A stretch of DNA of 5,148 nt from Alphaproteobacteria bacterium (lineage in GTDB: Bacteria > Pseudomonadota > Alphaproteobacteria > Caulobacterales > Maricaulaceae), in assembly GCA_030428405.1 (NCBI GenBank), contig JAUIEH010000232.1, positions 1 to 5,148 of the forward strand, given 5' to 3'. The notes beneath the pieces are model-generated. The model saw only the letters and a program-made list of their open reading frames with translations. It was not told where the DNA came from and searched no databases. Of the stretch, positions 1-5,148 are shown piece by piece. Position 1 is the stretch's first letter. Each line of letters opens with the position of its first letter. The translations under genes and the position numbers were made by a program.

Positions 1-259
1 CGGCTATCAGGCCGACACGACGCCGTTTTTCGCATCGACCGATTTCTTCGAGATCGAGATCGGACGCGAAACCAAAGTGTTCGGCAATGTCGCCCATGTC
101 TGGAGCGCGTATGAGGCGCGCAACGCACCGGATGACGGCGAGCCGGAACGCCGCGGCGTCAACTCGATCCAGCTTTATCGCGACGACGCAGGCTACTGGT
201 CGATCACGTCGATGATCTGGGACAATGAGCGCGAAGGCGTTTCGCTCGAAGCCGCCTAA
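1..259 (+). CDS. NTF2-like / SnoaL-like family protein, C-terminal fragment
   Basis: This is the 3' end of a gene that enters from the left edge. The reading frame starts at base 2 and is open to a TAA at 257-259, giving 85 visible residues. The GTG at 77 is an internal valine codon, not the start, because the frame upstream of it is open and coding. The visible part reads as the second half of a cone-shaped alpha+beta NTF2 fold: an F-x-E-I-E-I strand, a V-A-H-V-W-S-x-Y-E-A-R strand, then R-G-V-N-S-I-Q-L-Y and Y-W-S-I-T-S-M-I-W-D strands. From memory this pattern is typical of small soluble proteins annotated as 'nuclear transport factor 2 family' or DUF4440/SnoaL-like. Such proteins include polyketide cyclases, steroid isomerase-like enzymes and many of unknown role, so no reaction can be assigned. 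The gene converges on the amidohydrolase and its stop overlaps that gene's stop. Confidence 0.75.
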   Translation, partial: GYQADTTPFFASTDFFEIEIGRETKVFGNVAHVWSAYEARNAPDDGEPERRGVNSIQLYRDDAGYWSITSMIWDNEREGVSLEAA

Positions 260-1941
260 TCCGCCGCGTCATAGACGACTTCGCCGTCGACCACGGTCAT
301 CACGGCGTCGAGGCTCAATATCTCGTCGACGGGCACGGTCATCAGATCGCCGGAGAAGACCGAGAAATCGGCGCGCCGTCCGACAGCGATGACGCCGAGT
401 GCGTCTTCCTGAAACGAGGCGAAGGCCGGTGCGCTGGTGAACAGCGCCAACGCCTCGTCGCGCCCAAGCGCGCCGGAGGCGTCGAACGCCTCTGCGCGCC
501 GGCCATCAGGAGCGGCGCGCGAAATGGCGGCGTGGAACTCAAGCAAGGGGTCGCCGCGCTCGACCGGCGCGTCGGAACCGCCGGCCACGACCACGCCCGC
601 ATCCAGCATCTCGCGCCAGGCATAAGCGCCGTCGAGACGCTCCGCGCCCAGACGCGCAGGCGCGAAGAACTGGTCGGTCGCGAAATGCGAAGGCTGCATG
701 GAAGCGATCACGCCAAGCTCCACGAATGAGCGGATTTCAGCGGGGTCGACGATCTGAGCATGCTCGATGCGCCAGCGCGGGTCATTGACCTCGCCTGCGC
801 GTTCGAACGCCTGTCGCATCCAGTGCAGCGCAAGCAGGTTGCCGCGATCGCCAATGGCGTGCGCGGCGATCTGAATGTCGTGTGCGAGCGCTGCGTCGAA
901 CAGCGCGGCGGCGTCCGCCTCTTCAGTGCGCAACAGTCCCGTATTCTCCGGGTCGTCCGCATACGGCGCCTCAAGCGCTGCGCCGCGCGAGCCGAGCGCG
1001 CCGTCCATATACATCTTCACCGCGCGCGTGATGATGCGGCCATTGCGCGAGCCGCGCGGACCGCTTTCGAACAAGGCGTCCGCGAAAGAAACATCAACGG
1101 CGTTATAGACGCGCAGTCCGAGCCGTCCGTCGTCTGAGAGCGCGGCCAGGCGGTCCGCGTCGTTCAGGTCCACGGACATGTTGTGCATGCCGGTCCAGCC
1201 GCGCGAAGCCATATAGGCTGCGCCCTCCGCCAGCACGTCCGCGCGCTCCTCGCCTTCCGGCGCTGCGAACAAAACGCCAGCCGGCTCCATGGCGTCATCG
1301 ACCAGAAGACCGGTCAATCGTCCGTCCTCGAAGCGCTCATAGCGTCCGCCCGATGGGTCCGCGACGTCGTCGCTGAGCGCGATGCGTTCGAGGGCCGCGG
1401 TGTTGAGCAGCATCGCGTGACCGTCCGCGCGCACCAGCGCGACGGGCGTGTCTCCCGACACCGCATCGAGGTCGTCGCGCGTGGGAAAGCGACCTTCCGG
1501 CCATCGCGCTTCAATCCAGCCGCGCCCGGTGACGACGCCGCCGTCATCGGCTTGCGCTACGGCGATTTCGACGGCGTCGACCAGTTCCGCAATCGAGCCG
1601 ACATCTGCCAGATTCAGCGTGCGCGCGCGCATCCCGACGCCGAAGAGATGCACGTGGGCGTCTGTGAAACCTGGAAAGATCGCCGCGCCGTCGACATCGA
1701 CCATGCGCGTGCCGCGACCGGCCAATGCGCGCGCGCCTTCAGCATCGCCGACATAGACGATTTCGCCATCGCGCGCGGCGACGGCTTGTGCGGTGGGATT
1801 GTCAGGATCGCCGGTGCGCACAAGGCCGCCATAGAGCACCAGATCCGCTTCGGGCGCGCGTCCGAGCGTGCTCGCGCACGCCGCGGCGCTCAATGCGGCT
1901 AGGCCGGCGAAAATCAGCGTGCGCGTCTGCGATCCGGTCAA
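256..1941 (-). CDS. Exported YtcJ-type metal-dependent amidohydrolase (Amidohydro_3 family)
   Basis: A predicted TIM-barrel metallohydrolase that would cleave C-N or related bonds; the substrate is unknown. Numbered from the TTG at 1941 (561 residues), the family landmarks are all present: P-G-F-T-D-A-H-V-H at 90-98 (metal ligands H96 and H98), A-D-G-H at 172-175, K309 in K-M-Y-M-D-G-A-L-G-S-R-G, H361 in H-A-I-G-D, H394 in R-I-E-H-A-Q, and D457 in G-S-D-A-P-V. The length is normal for the family. Residues 1-22 form a signal peptide: polar start, R7, hydrophobic stretch, then L-S-A-A-A-C. C22 may be a lipidation site, but alanine rather than leucine at -3 makes this uncertain; ordinary Sec cleavage is the alternative. 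The open frame extends ten codons further up to another TTG at 1971, but a GGGGAGG ribosome binding site lies inside that extension, so 1941 is preferred. The relatives I recall include N-substituted formamide deformylase (NfdA) and many uncharacterised paralogues. A terminator separates it from rpmB, and I found no convincing promoter of its own. Confidence 0.9.
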   Translation of the reverse strand: MTGSQTRTLIFAGLAALSAAACASTLGRAPEADLVLYGGLVRTGDPDNPTAQAVAARDGEIVYVGDAEGARALAGRGTRMVDVDGAAIFPGFTDAHVHLFGVGMRARTLNLADVGSIAELVDAVEIAVAQADDGGVVTGRGWIEARWPEGRFPTRDDLDAVSGDTPVALVRADGHAMLLNTAALERIALSDDVADPSGGRYERFEDGRLTGLLVDDAMEPAGVLFAAPEGEERADVLAEGAAYMASRGWTGMHNMSVDLNDADRLAALSDDGRLGLRVYNAVDVSFADALFESGPRGSRNGRIITRAVKMYMDGALGSRGAALEAPYADDPENTGLLRTEEADAAALFDAALAHDIQIAAHAIGDRGNLLALHWMRQAFERAGEVNDPRWRIEHAQIVDPAEIRSFVELGVIASMQPSHFATDQFFAPARLGAERLDGAYAWREMLDAGVVVAGGSDAPVERGDPLLEFHAAISRAAPDGRRAEAFDASGALGRDEALALFTSAPAFASFQEDALGVIAVGRRADFSVFSGDLMTVPVDEILSLDAVMTVVDGEVVYDAAD

Positions 1942-1946
1942 AGCGT

Positions 1947-1953
1947 CCTCCCC
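1947..1953 (-). promoter_or_regulatory. Ribosome binding site fixing the TTG start of the amidohydrolase
   Basis: On the - strand this reads GGGGAGG, followed by five bases (ACGCT) and then TTG at 1941-1939. This near-ideal Shine-Dalgarno match with normal spacing decides the start in favour of 1941 over the in-frame TTG at 1971, which would place the site inside the coding region and bury the signal peptide behind ten extra residues. Confidence 0.8.
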
Positions 1954-1983
1954 CGCGAAAAGCGCAGGCAAGCTAACGCCTCA

Positions 1984-2011
1984 GCCGGTGCGGCGAAAGC
2001 CGCGAGACGGC
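1984..2011. other. Imperfect hairpin in the leader of the amidohydrolase
   Basis: Inner arms GCGGC (1990-1994) and GCCGC (1999-2003) enclose a GAAA loop on the + strand. Outer arms GCCG (1984-1987) and CGGC (2008-2011) can extend the stem across a small internal loop. Neither strand has a T-run after it, so it is not a normal intrinsic terminator. It lies between the rpmB terminator and the amidohydrolase start and would be in that gene's 5' leader only if transcription begins upstream of it. It may be chance in GC-rich DNA. Confidence 0.3.
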
Positions 2012-2029
2012 GCAGAAAAGGTCGAGATG

Positions 2030-2058
2030 AAAAAAGAACGCCTCGGAATACCGGGACG
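2030..2058 (-). terminator. Probable intrinsic terminator after rpmB
   Basis: Reading the - strand, the arms at 2058-2051 (CGTCCCGG) and 2046-2039 (CCGAGGCG) pair around a TATT loop, with one C-A mismatch and one G-T wobble. The sequence TTCTTTTTT follows directly at 2038-2030. The stem begins about ten bases beyond the rpmB stop codon. The stem is imperfect, but the stem plus U-tract arrangement and its position right after rpmB make a terminator likely. There is no T-run on the + strand, so it acts in one direction. Confidence 0.65.
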
Positions 2059-2067
2059 AAGCGCGTT

Positions 2068-2373
2068 TCAAGCGGTCGCAGGCGCTTCGGTCTCAGCCGC
2101 CTTGGCGCGCAGATCGCGCTTCAGCTTGCGGGCGCTGTCGGAGAGATCGTCTTCCTTGGCCTTGGCGAGGAAGGCGTCGAGACCGCCGACGCGGTCGACC
2201 GAACGCAAGGCCGAAGCGGTGACGCGAAACTTGAAGCCGCGGCCAAAGGCGTCCGAATGCAGCGTCACGCGCTGCAGGTTCGGCAAGAAACGCCGCCGCG
2301 TCTTGCGGTTCGAGTGGCTGACATTATTGCCCGTCATCACCGTTACGCCGGTCAATTCGCAGCGCCGCGCCAT
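2068..2373 (-). CDS. rpmB: 50S ribosomal protein L28
   Basis: A structural protein of the large ribosomal subunit (101 residues, the usual size for alphaproteobacteria, longer than the E. coli form). The N-terminal signature is nearly invariant: M-A-R-R-C-E-L-T-G at 1-9, then T-G-N-N-V-S-H-S-N at 14-22 and R-K-T-R-R-R-F-L-P-N-L-Q at 23-34. The basic middle part and the alanine/glutamate-rich tail at about 88-101 are typical of this group. There is only one cysteine (C5), so it is the zinc-free form without CxxC pairs. The start is ATG at 2373-2371, preceded on the - strand by AAGAGG at 2384-2379 with a five-base spacer. The stop is TGA. It is transcribed away from the DUF3108 and helicase genes, from a candidate promoter at 2467-2495, and is followed by a probable terminator, so it is likely a single-gene unit. 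Confidence 0.97.
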   Translation of the reverse strand: MARRCELTGVTVMTGNNVSHSNRKTRRRFLPNLQRVTLHSDAFGRGFKFRVTASALRSVDRVGGLDAFLAKAKEDDLSDSARKLKRDLRAKAAETEAPATA

Positions 2374-2430
2374 GTTCGCCTCTTACCGTTTCCTTGACGC
2401 GCTTGTCCGGCTGATCGCGGCAAACGCAAA

Positions 2431-2466
2431 AGCCGCCGCGGAAACTCCGCAGCGCGAAAGGCGGCT
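2431..2466 (-). other. Nested inverted repeat in the rpmB upstream region, terminator-like on the - strand
   Basis: Perfect 7-base outer arms AGCCGCC (2431-2437) and GGCGGCT (2460-2466) enclose a second perfect hairpin: arms GCGGA (2438-2442) and TCCGC (2446-2450) around AAC. On the - strand the outer stem runs into TTTT at 2431-2428 and then GCGTTTG, which resembles a short intrinsic terminator. However, the upstream arm lies between the candidate rpmB -10 box and the expected transcription start, so a transcript from that promoter would largely lack it and could not form the outer stem. It might instead stop antisense read-through from the right, or act at the DNA level. The pairing is certain; the role is open. 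Confidence 0.5.
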
Positions 2467-2495
2467 GACATACGCGCGCACAGACCGCGCGTCAA
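2467..2495 (-). promoter_or_regulatory. Candidate housekeeping promoter of rpmB
   Basis: On the - strand, TTGACG (2495-2490) is followed by 17 bases and TATGTC (2472-2467). The -35 with its next base, TTGACGC, matches the published Caulobacter housekeeping consensus TTGACGS. TATGTC fits the TANAWC part of that consensus -10 with one mismatch, and the spacing falls at the long end of the range. The start of transcription would be near 2460, giving a leader of about 87 bases before the rpmB ATG. Confidence 0.6.
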
Positions 2496-2496
2496 G

Positions 2497-2511
2497 AATT
2501 CACCTCAATTC
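2497..2511 (-). promoter_or_regulatory. A/T-rich patch with repeated AATTC just upstream of the rpmB -35
   Basis: AATTC occurs at 2497-2501 and again at 2507-2511, one helical turn apart. This is one of the few A/T-rich patches in an otherwise strongly GC-rich intergenic region. Its place directly behind the rpmB -35 box would suit an UP-element-like contact for the RNA polymerase alpha subunit, or a repressor or activator half-site pair. There is no direct evidence for either. Confidence 0.25.
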
Positions 2512-2533
2512 GTCGCGCAGATGCTGCCCGGCA

Positions 2534-2563
2534 TTGCCGCGCGCGCCCGGCGAGCCCTATGTC
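2534..2563 (+). promoter_or_regulatory. Weak candidate promoter for the DUF3108-helicase unit
   Basis: TTGCCG at 2534-2539 is followed by 18 bases and TATGTC at 2558-2563, the same -10 hexamer as the rpmB candidate on the other strand. Transcription would start near 2570, about 47 bases before the ATG at 2617. The -35 match is partial and the spacing slightly long, so this is a suggestion only. Confidence 0.35.
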
Positions 2564-2601
2564 TTGTCGTGGCGTCGACCCGCGCGAACCCCGCCGCGCT
2601 C

Positions 2602-2607
2602 AGGAGG
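2602..2607 (+). promoter_or_regulatory. Ribosome binding site fixing the start of the DUF3108 gene
   Basis: AGGAGG is followed by nine bases and then ATG at 2617. The reading frame is open up to another ATG at 2521, but that start would put 32 extra basic residues before a textbook signal peptide, and it has no comparable ribosome binding site. The start at 2617 is therefore chosen. Confidence 0.85.
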
Positions 2608-2616
2608 TCCCTTGCG

Positions 2617-3504
2617 ATGAGAAGCATCGTATTCGCCGTCGCATCCGCAGCTCTTGCGACGCTTACACCGGCACTCGCCCAGGATGAAGTCGAGGCGGAC
2701 GCCGTCGCGACCGAGGCGACGGCCGAGACCAGCAGCGCGGACGAGCCCATGGAGCTGCATGTCCGCTATTTCGGCTATTTCTGGGGCATGCGGATCATGG
2801 TGGCGGAAGTCACCACGCAAATATCCGGCGACGCCTATGTGAACACCGGCGCGTTCCGCACGGCCGGCTTTGCGAACTGGGTCCGCGACACGCGCCTTGA
2901 AGCCGGCGGCTCGGGCGTGCGCGATGAAAACGGCGCCTTCGTGCCGAGCGATTATTGGCATCAGGGCTATGACGGCCGGAAAAACCGCCGCATCGAGATG
3001 GACTACGGCAATGAGGACATCGACATCATGGTCGATCCGCCGTTCGGCGACTGGGGAGATCCGCCCGCCACGCCCGAACAGCGCCTGGAAGCATTCGACC
3101 CGCTCTCCACGCTCGTTGAGATCGCGATGTCCGGCGGCGAGGAACCGTGCAATCGCTCCGTGCCGGTGTTCGATTCTCGGCTGCGCTACAATTTGCGCTT
3201 CGAGTTCATCGAAATGGATGAGGTCCGCATTCGCGGCTATCGCGGCCCTGCCTATCATTGCCGGATCTATTACGAGCCGGTCGCAGGCTTCGACCCGGAT
3301 GATCTGGAAGAATCCGCCGACGCTTACGAAATTCCGATCGACGCCTGGCTGGCGGCCGATCTGCCGGGCGGCGTGACGCCGCCGCTGATATTGGAGGCGC
3401 AATACGGAATGGTGCGCATGCGCGTTGAAGCCAAGCGCGTGCACTTCCAGCCCGCGGATGCGGAGAGCGCCGCGGCCCTCGACGACGTCGAAGCGCGCGA
3501 TTAG
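2617..3504 (+). CDS. Secreted DUF3108 domain protein
   Basis: A 295-residue protein of unknown function, predicted to be exported to the periplasm. A Sec signal peptide covers residues 1-21: M-R-S, a hydrophobic core, then T-P-A-L-A with cleavage before Q22. An acidic, Ala/Thr/Ser-rich linker follows at about 22-45. The folded domain begins near M-E-L-H-V-R-Y-F-G-Y (45-54) and shows the DUF3108 pattern: W-G-M-R-I with several alternating beta strands, a Y-x-G-R-K-N-R-R-I segment at about 118-126, D-P-L-S-T-L at 161-166, and a C-terminal strand block I-L-E-A-Q-Y-G-M-V-R-M-R-V-E-A near 258-272. The mature protein has exactly two cysteines, C178 (E-E-P-C-N-R) and C215 (Y-H-C-R-I-Y-Y), well placed for a disulfide. 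There is no membrane segment after the signal peptide. It starts at ATG 2617 behind AGGAGG, and the helicase gene follows after 36 bases on the same strand, so the two are probably co-transcribed. Why an envelope protein pairs with a helicase is unknown. Confidence 0.85.
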   Translation: MRSIVFAVASAALATLTPALAQDEVEADAVATEATAETSSADEPMELHVRYFGYFWGMRIMVAEVTTQISGDAYVNTGAFRTAGFANWVRDTRLEAGGSGVRDENGAFVPSDYWHQGYDGRKNRRIEMDYGNEDIDIMVDPPFGDWGDPPATPEQRLEAFDPLSTLVEIAMSGGEEPCNRSVPVFDSRLRYNLRFEFIEMDEVRIRGYRGPAYHCRIYYEPVAGFDPDDLEESADAYEIPIDAWLAADLPGGVTPPLILEAQYGMVRMRVEAKRVHFQPADAESAAALDDVEARD

Positions 3505-3540
3505 CGCGGCGTCGAGAAACGTCCAATCTTGTGAAGCGCG

Positions 3541-5148
3541 ATGTCTGCGAATGATGAGCGCCGTGTCCTAGCGGCGCTCGGGCCCACAAACACCGGCAAG
3601 ACCCATCTTGCGATCGAACGCATGCTCGGCCGCGAATCCGGCGTGATCGGATTGCCGCTGCGTCTGCTCGCGCGCGAGGTCTACGACAAGATCGTCAGCG
3701 TGAAGGGGCCGAACGCGGCGGCCCTGCTCACCGGCGAGGAAAAGATCGCACCGCCGGGCGCGCGCTATTTTGCGTGTACGGTCGAAGCCATGCCGGTCTC
3801 GCGCGAGTCCGCGTTCGTGGCGGTCGATGAAATCCAGCTCGCCACCGACCTTGAGCGCGGCCATGTCTTCACCGACCGCATACTCAACGCGCGCGGTCGC
3901 GAGGAAACGATGCTGCTCGGCGCAGAGACCATGCGCCCGCTCATCCGCAAGCTCGCGCCCGAAGCCGAGCATGAGCGCCGCGAGCGCTTCTCCAAACTGA
4001 CTTATGGCGGCGCGAAAAAGATCGCCAAGCTGCCGCGCCGCTCCGCCATCGTCGCCTTCTCCGCCGAGCAGGTCTACGCCATCGCCGAGCTGCTCAAGCG
4101 CCAGCGCGGCGGCGCGGCCATCGTCATGGGCGCGCTCTCTCCGCGCACGCGCAACGCGCAGGTCGAGCTCTATCAGTCCGGCGAGGTCGACTTTCTCGTC
4201 GCCACCGACGCCATCGGCATGGGGCTAAATCTCGACGTCGAAACCGTCGCCTTCGCCAGCCTGACCAAGTTCGACGGCAGGCGCCGGCGCGGCTTGCGTC
4301 CTGAGGAAATCGCACAAATCGCAGGTCGCGCAGGCCGTTTCCGTACGGATGGCGAGTTCGTCGTCACAGGCGATGCACGCCCGCTTTCCGACGATGTCGT
4401 GGCGATGATCGAAGCCCATGAGTTCGAGCCGGTGCGCACGCTGCAATGGCGCAATAGCCGTCTGTCGTTCGCCTCGATCGAGGCGCTGCGGAGGACGCTG
4501 GCGCTGCCCGCGCCGGACCCGACCTTGCAGCGCTCACGCGAGACCGTCGACGAGATCGCGCTCGACACGCTGCGCCAGGACAAAGAGATCGCTGCGCACG
4601 CCCAGGGGTCCGATGCTGTCGAGCGGCTTTGGTCCGCATGCCAACTGCCGGACTTCCGCAAAGTGACGATCGACCAGCATGTCGCGCTCGTGCGTTCGAT
4701 TGCAGCGCATCTGCTCGGCCCACGCGGCGTCATTCCGATCGACTGGATCGGCGCGCATGTGCAGCGACTGGACAAGCCCGAGGGCGATGACGTCGACGCG
4801 CTCGCCTCGCGCCTCGCGCATATGCGCACCTGGACCTATGTCGCCAATCGCGCCGACTGGGTGGATGACCCGGATCACTGGCGCGGCGTCACCCGCGATG
4901 TCGAAGACCGCTTGTCCGACGCTCTGCACGAAGCCCTCGCCAAGCGCTTTGTCGATCGCCGCACGAGCGCGCTGGTGCGCGGGCTGCGCGAGAATGTCGA
5001 CCTGGTCGCCGCCGTGTCGGCGAAGGGCGAAGTCACTGTCGAAGGCCATTATGTCGGCAAGCTGACCGGCTTGACCTTCCACCCTGACGAACGCGGCGGC
5101 ACGCTTGATGCGCGCGCACTGCGCGCCGCCGCCAGCCAGGCGCTGCGT
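3541..5148 (+). CDS. SUV3/MgpS-type DExH-box RNA helicase, 3' end outside the window
   Basis: A superfamily 2 ATP-dependent helicase, probably unwinding RNA in the cytoplasm. 536 codons are visible with no stop before the edge; this is the largest gene here. The motifs are in order: Walker A G-P-T-N-T-G-K-T at 14-21 (K20), motif II D-E-I-Q at 96-99, G-A-E-T at 127-130, a RecA-like second domain with A-T-D-A-I-G-M-G-L-N at 221-230, and motif VI Q-I-A-G-R-A-G-R at 259-266 with arginine fingers. The combination of GPTN(T/S)GKT, DEIQ and QIAGRAGR marks the family of mitochondrial SUV3, the degradosome helicase, and its bacterial relatives. Residues from about 300 on would form the helical helicase C-terminal region, and alphaproteobacterial members run on well beyond this. 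The start is ATG 3541: an in-frame TGA at 3532-3534 excludes a longer form. The ribosome binding site is weak (GAAG, four bases before the ATG), which suggests modest expression or dependence on the upstream DUF3108 gene. Confidence 0.92.
   Translation, partial: MSANDERRVLAALGPTNTGKTHLAIERMLGRESGVIGLPLRLLAREVYDKIVSVKGPNAAALLTGEEKIAPPGARYFACTVEAMPVSRESAFVAVDEIQLATDLERGHVFTDRILNARGREETMLLGAETMRPLIRKLAPEAEHERRERFSKLTYGGAKKIAKLPRRSAIVAFSAEQVYAIAELLKRQRGGAAIVMGALSPRTRNAQVELYQSGEVDFLVATDAIGMGLNLDVETVAFASLTKFDGRRRRGLRPEEIAQIAGRAGRFRTDGEFVVTGDARPLSDDVVAMIEAHEFEPVRTLQWRNSRLSFASIEALRRTLALPAPDPTLQRSRETVDEIALDTLRQDKEIAAHAQGSDAVERLWSACQLPDFRKVTIDQHVALVRSIAAHLLGPRGVIPIDWIGAHVQRLDKPEGDDVDALASRLAHMRTWTYVANRADWVDDPDHWRGVTRDVEDRLSDALHEALAKRFVDRRTSALVRGLRENVDLVAAVSAKGEVTVEGHYVGKLTGLTFHPDERGGTLDARALRAAASQALR

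Noticed and set aside
77..259. Small stand-alone 60-residue protein starting at GTG 77
   Set aside because: The frame is open to the left window edge and codes for matching NTF2-like sequence, so the GTG is an internal valine codon.
1183..1902. 239-codon open frame on the + strand inside the amidohydrolase
   Set aside because: It is antisense to a well-supported enzyme with all catalytic motifs, and its Arg/Ala/His-rich composition shows no domain.
2521..2616. Upstream ATG at 2521 as the start of the DUF3108 gene
   Set aside because: It would add 32 basic residues ahead of a textbook signal peptide and lacks a good ribosome binding site, whereas AGGAGG precedes the ATG at 2617. The candidate promoter also lies inside this extension.
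1868..2620. 250-codon open frame on the + strand running through the rpmB region
   Set aside because: It crosses the terminator, rpmB and the divergent promoter region. The product is an Arg/Ala/Ser-rich shadow with no domain, and rpmB on the other strand is certain.
2557..3444. 295-codon open frame on the - strand opposite the DUF3108 gene
   Set aside because: It mirrors a real gene almost end to end, has no recognisable domain, and its composition (many His, Arg, Ala) is what GC-rich antisense frames produce. The + strand gene has a signal peptide and a good ribosome binding site.
4173..5082. Two long open frames on the - strand (4173-4829 and 4534-5082) opposite the helicase
   Set aside because: The helicase frame on the + strand is continuous and carries conserved motifs. 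The antisense products are low-complexity or domain-free and overlap each other in different frames.
1..5148. Mobile element, CRISPR array, tRNA or toxin-antitoxin module
   Set aside because: I saw no long terminal repeats, regularly spaced repeats, tRNA-like cloverleaf, transposase or integrase motifs, nor paired small genes. Codon and base usage look uniform across the window.

Overview
The window is GC-rich, compactly packed bacterial DNA with strong G/C third-position bias. Protein content and promoter style suggest an alphaproteobacterium, perhaps near the Caulobacterales/Maricaulales/Hyphomonadaceae. The grounds are a DUF3108 secreted protein beside a SUV3-type DExH helicase and rpmB, an L28 of alphaproteobacterial type, and a candidate rpmB promoter resembling the Caulobacter housekeeping consensus. 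The lineage is inferred, not proven.

Layout from left to right. (1) Bases 1-259, + strand: the C-terminal end of an NTF2-like/SnoaL-like small protein, cut by the window edge. (2) Bases 256-1941, - strand: a complete, probably exported metal-dependent amidohydrolase of the YtcJ type. It converges on gene 1 and the two stop codons overlap. Its best start is a TTG at 1941 behind a strong ribosome binding site. (3) Bases 2068-2373, - strand: rpmB (ribosomal protein L28), followed by a probable intrinsic terminator at 2030-2058 that separates it from the amidohydrolase. (4) Bases 2374-2616: a 243-base divergent control region with a good candidate rpmB promoter, a weaker candidate promoter for the rightward genes, and a strong inverted repeat. 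(5) Bases 2617-3504, + strand: a secreted DUF3108 protein with a clean signal peptide and two cysteines. (6) Bases 3541 to the window end, + strand: a large DExH-box RNA helicase of the SUV3/MgpS type. It is open through base 5148 (536 codons visible) and continues outside the window.

Genes 5 and 6 are 36 bases apart on the same strand and probably form one transcription unit, diverging from rpmB. L28 is a ribosome component, and the helicase is likely to act on RNA by analogy with SUV3. The DUF3108 protein is predicted to lie in the envelope and has no known role. The amidohydrolase looks like an independent metabolic gene of unknown substrate. I see no mobile element, CRISPR array, tRNA, rRNA, toxin-antitoxin pair or phage gene, and no convincing sign of a new system. 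This reads as an ordinary core-genome region. The points of interest are the helicase, the divergent regulatory region and some start-site details.
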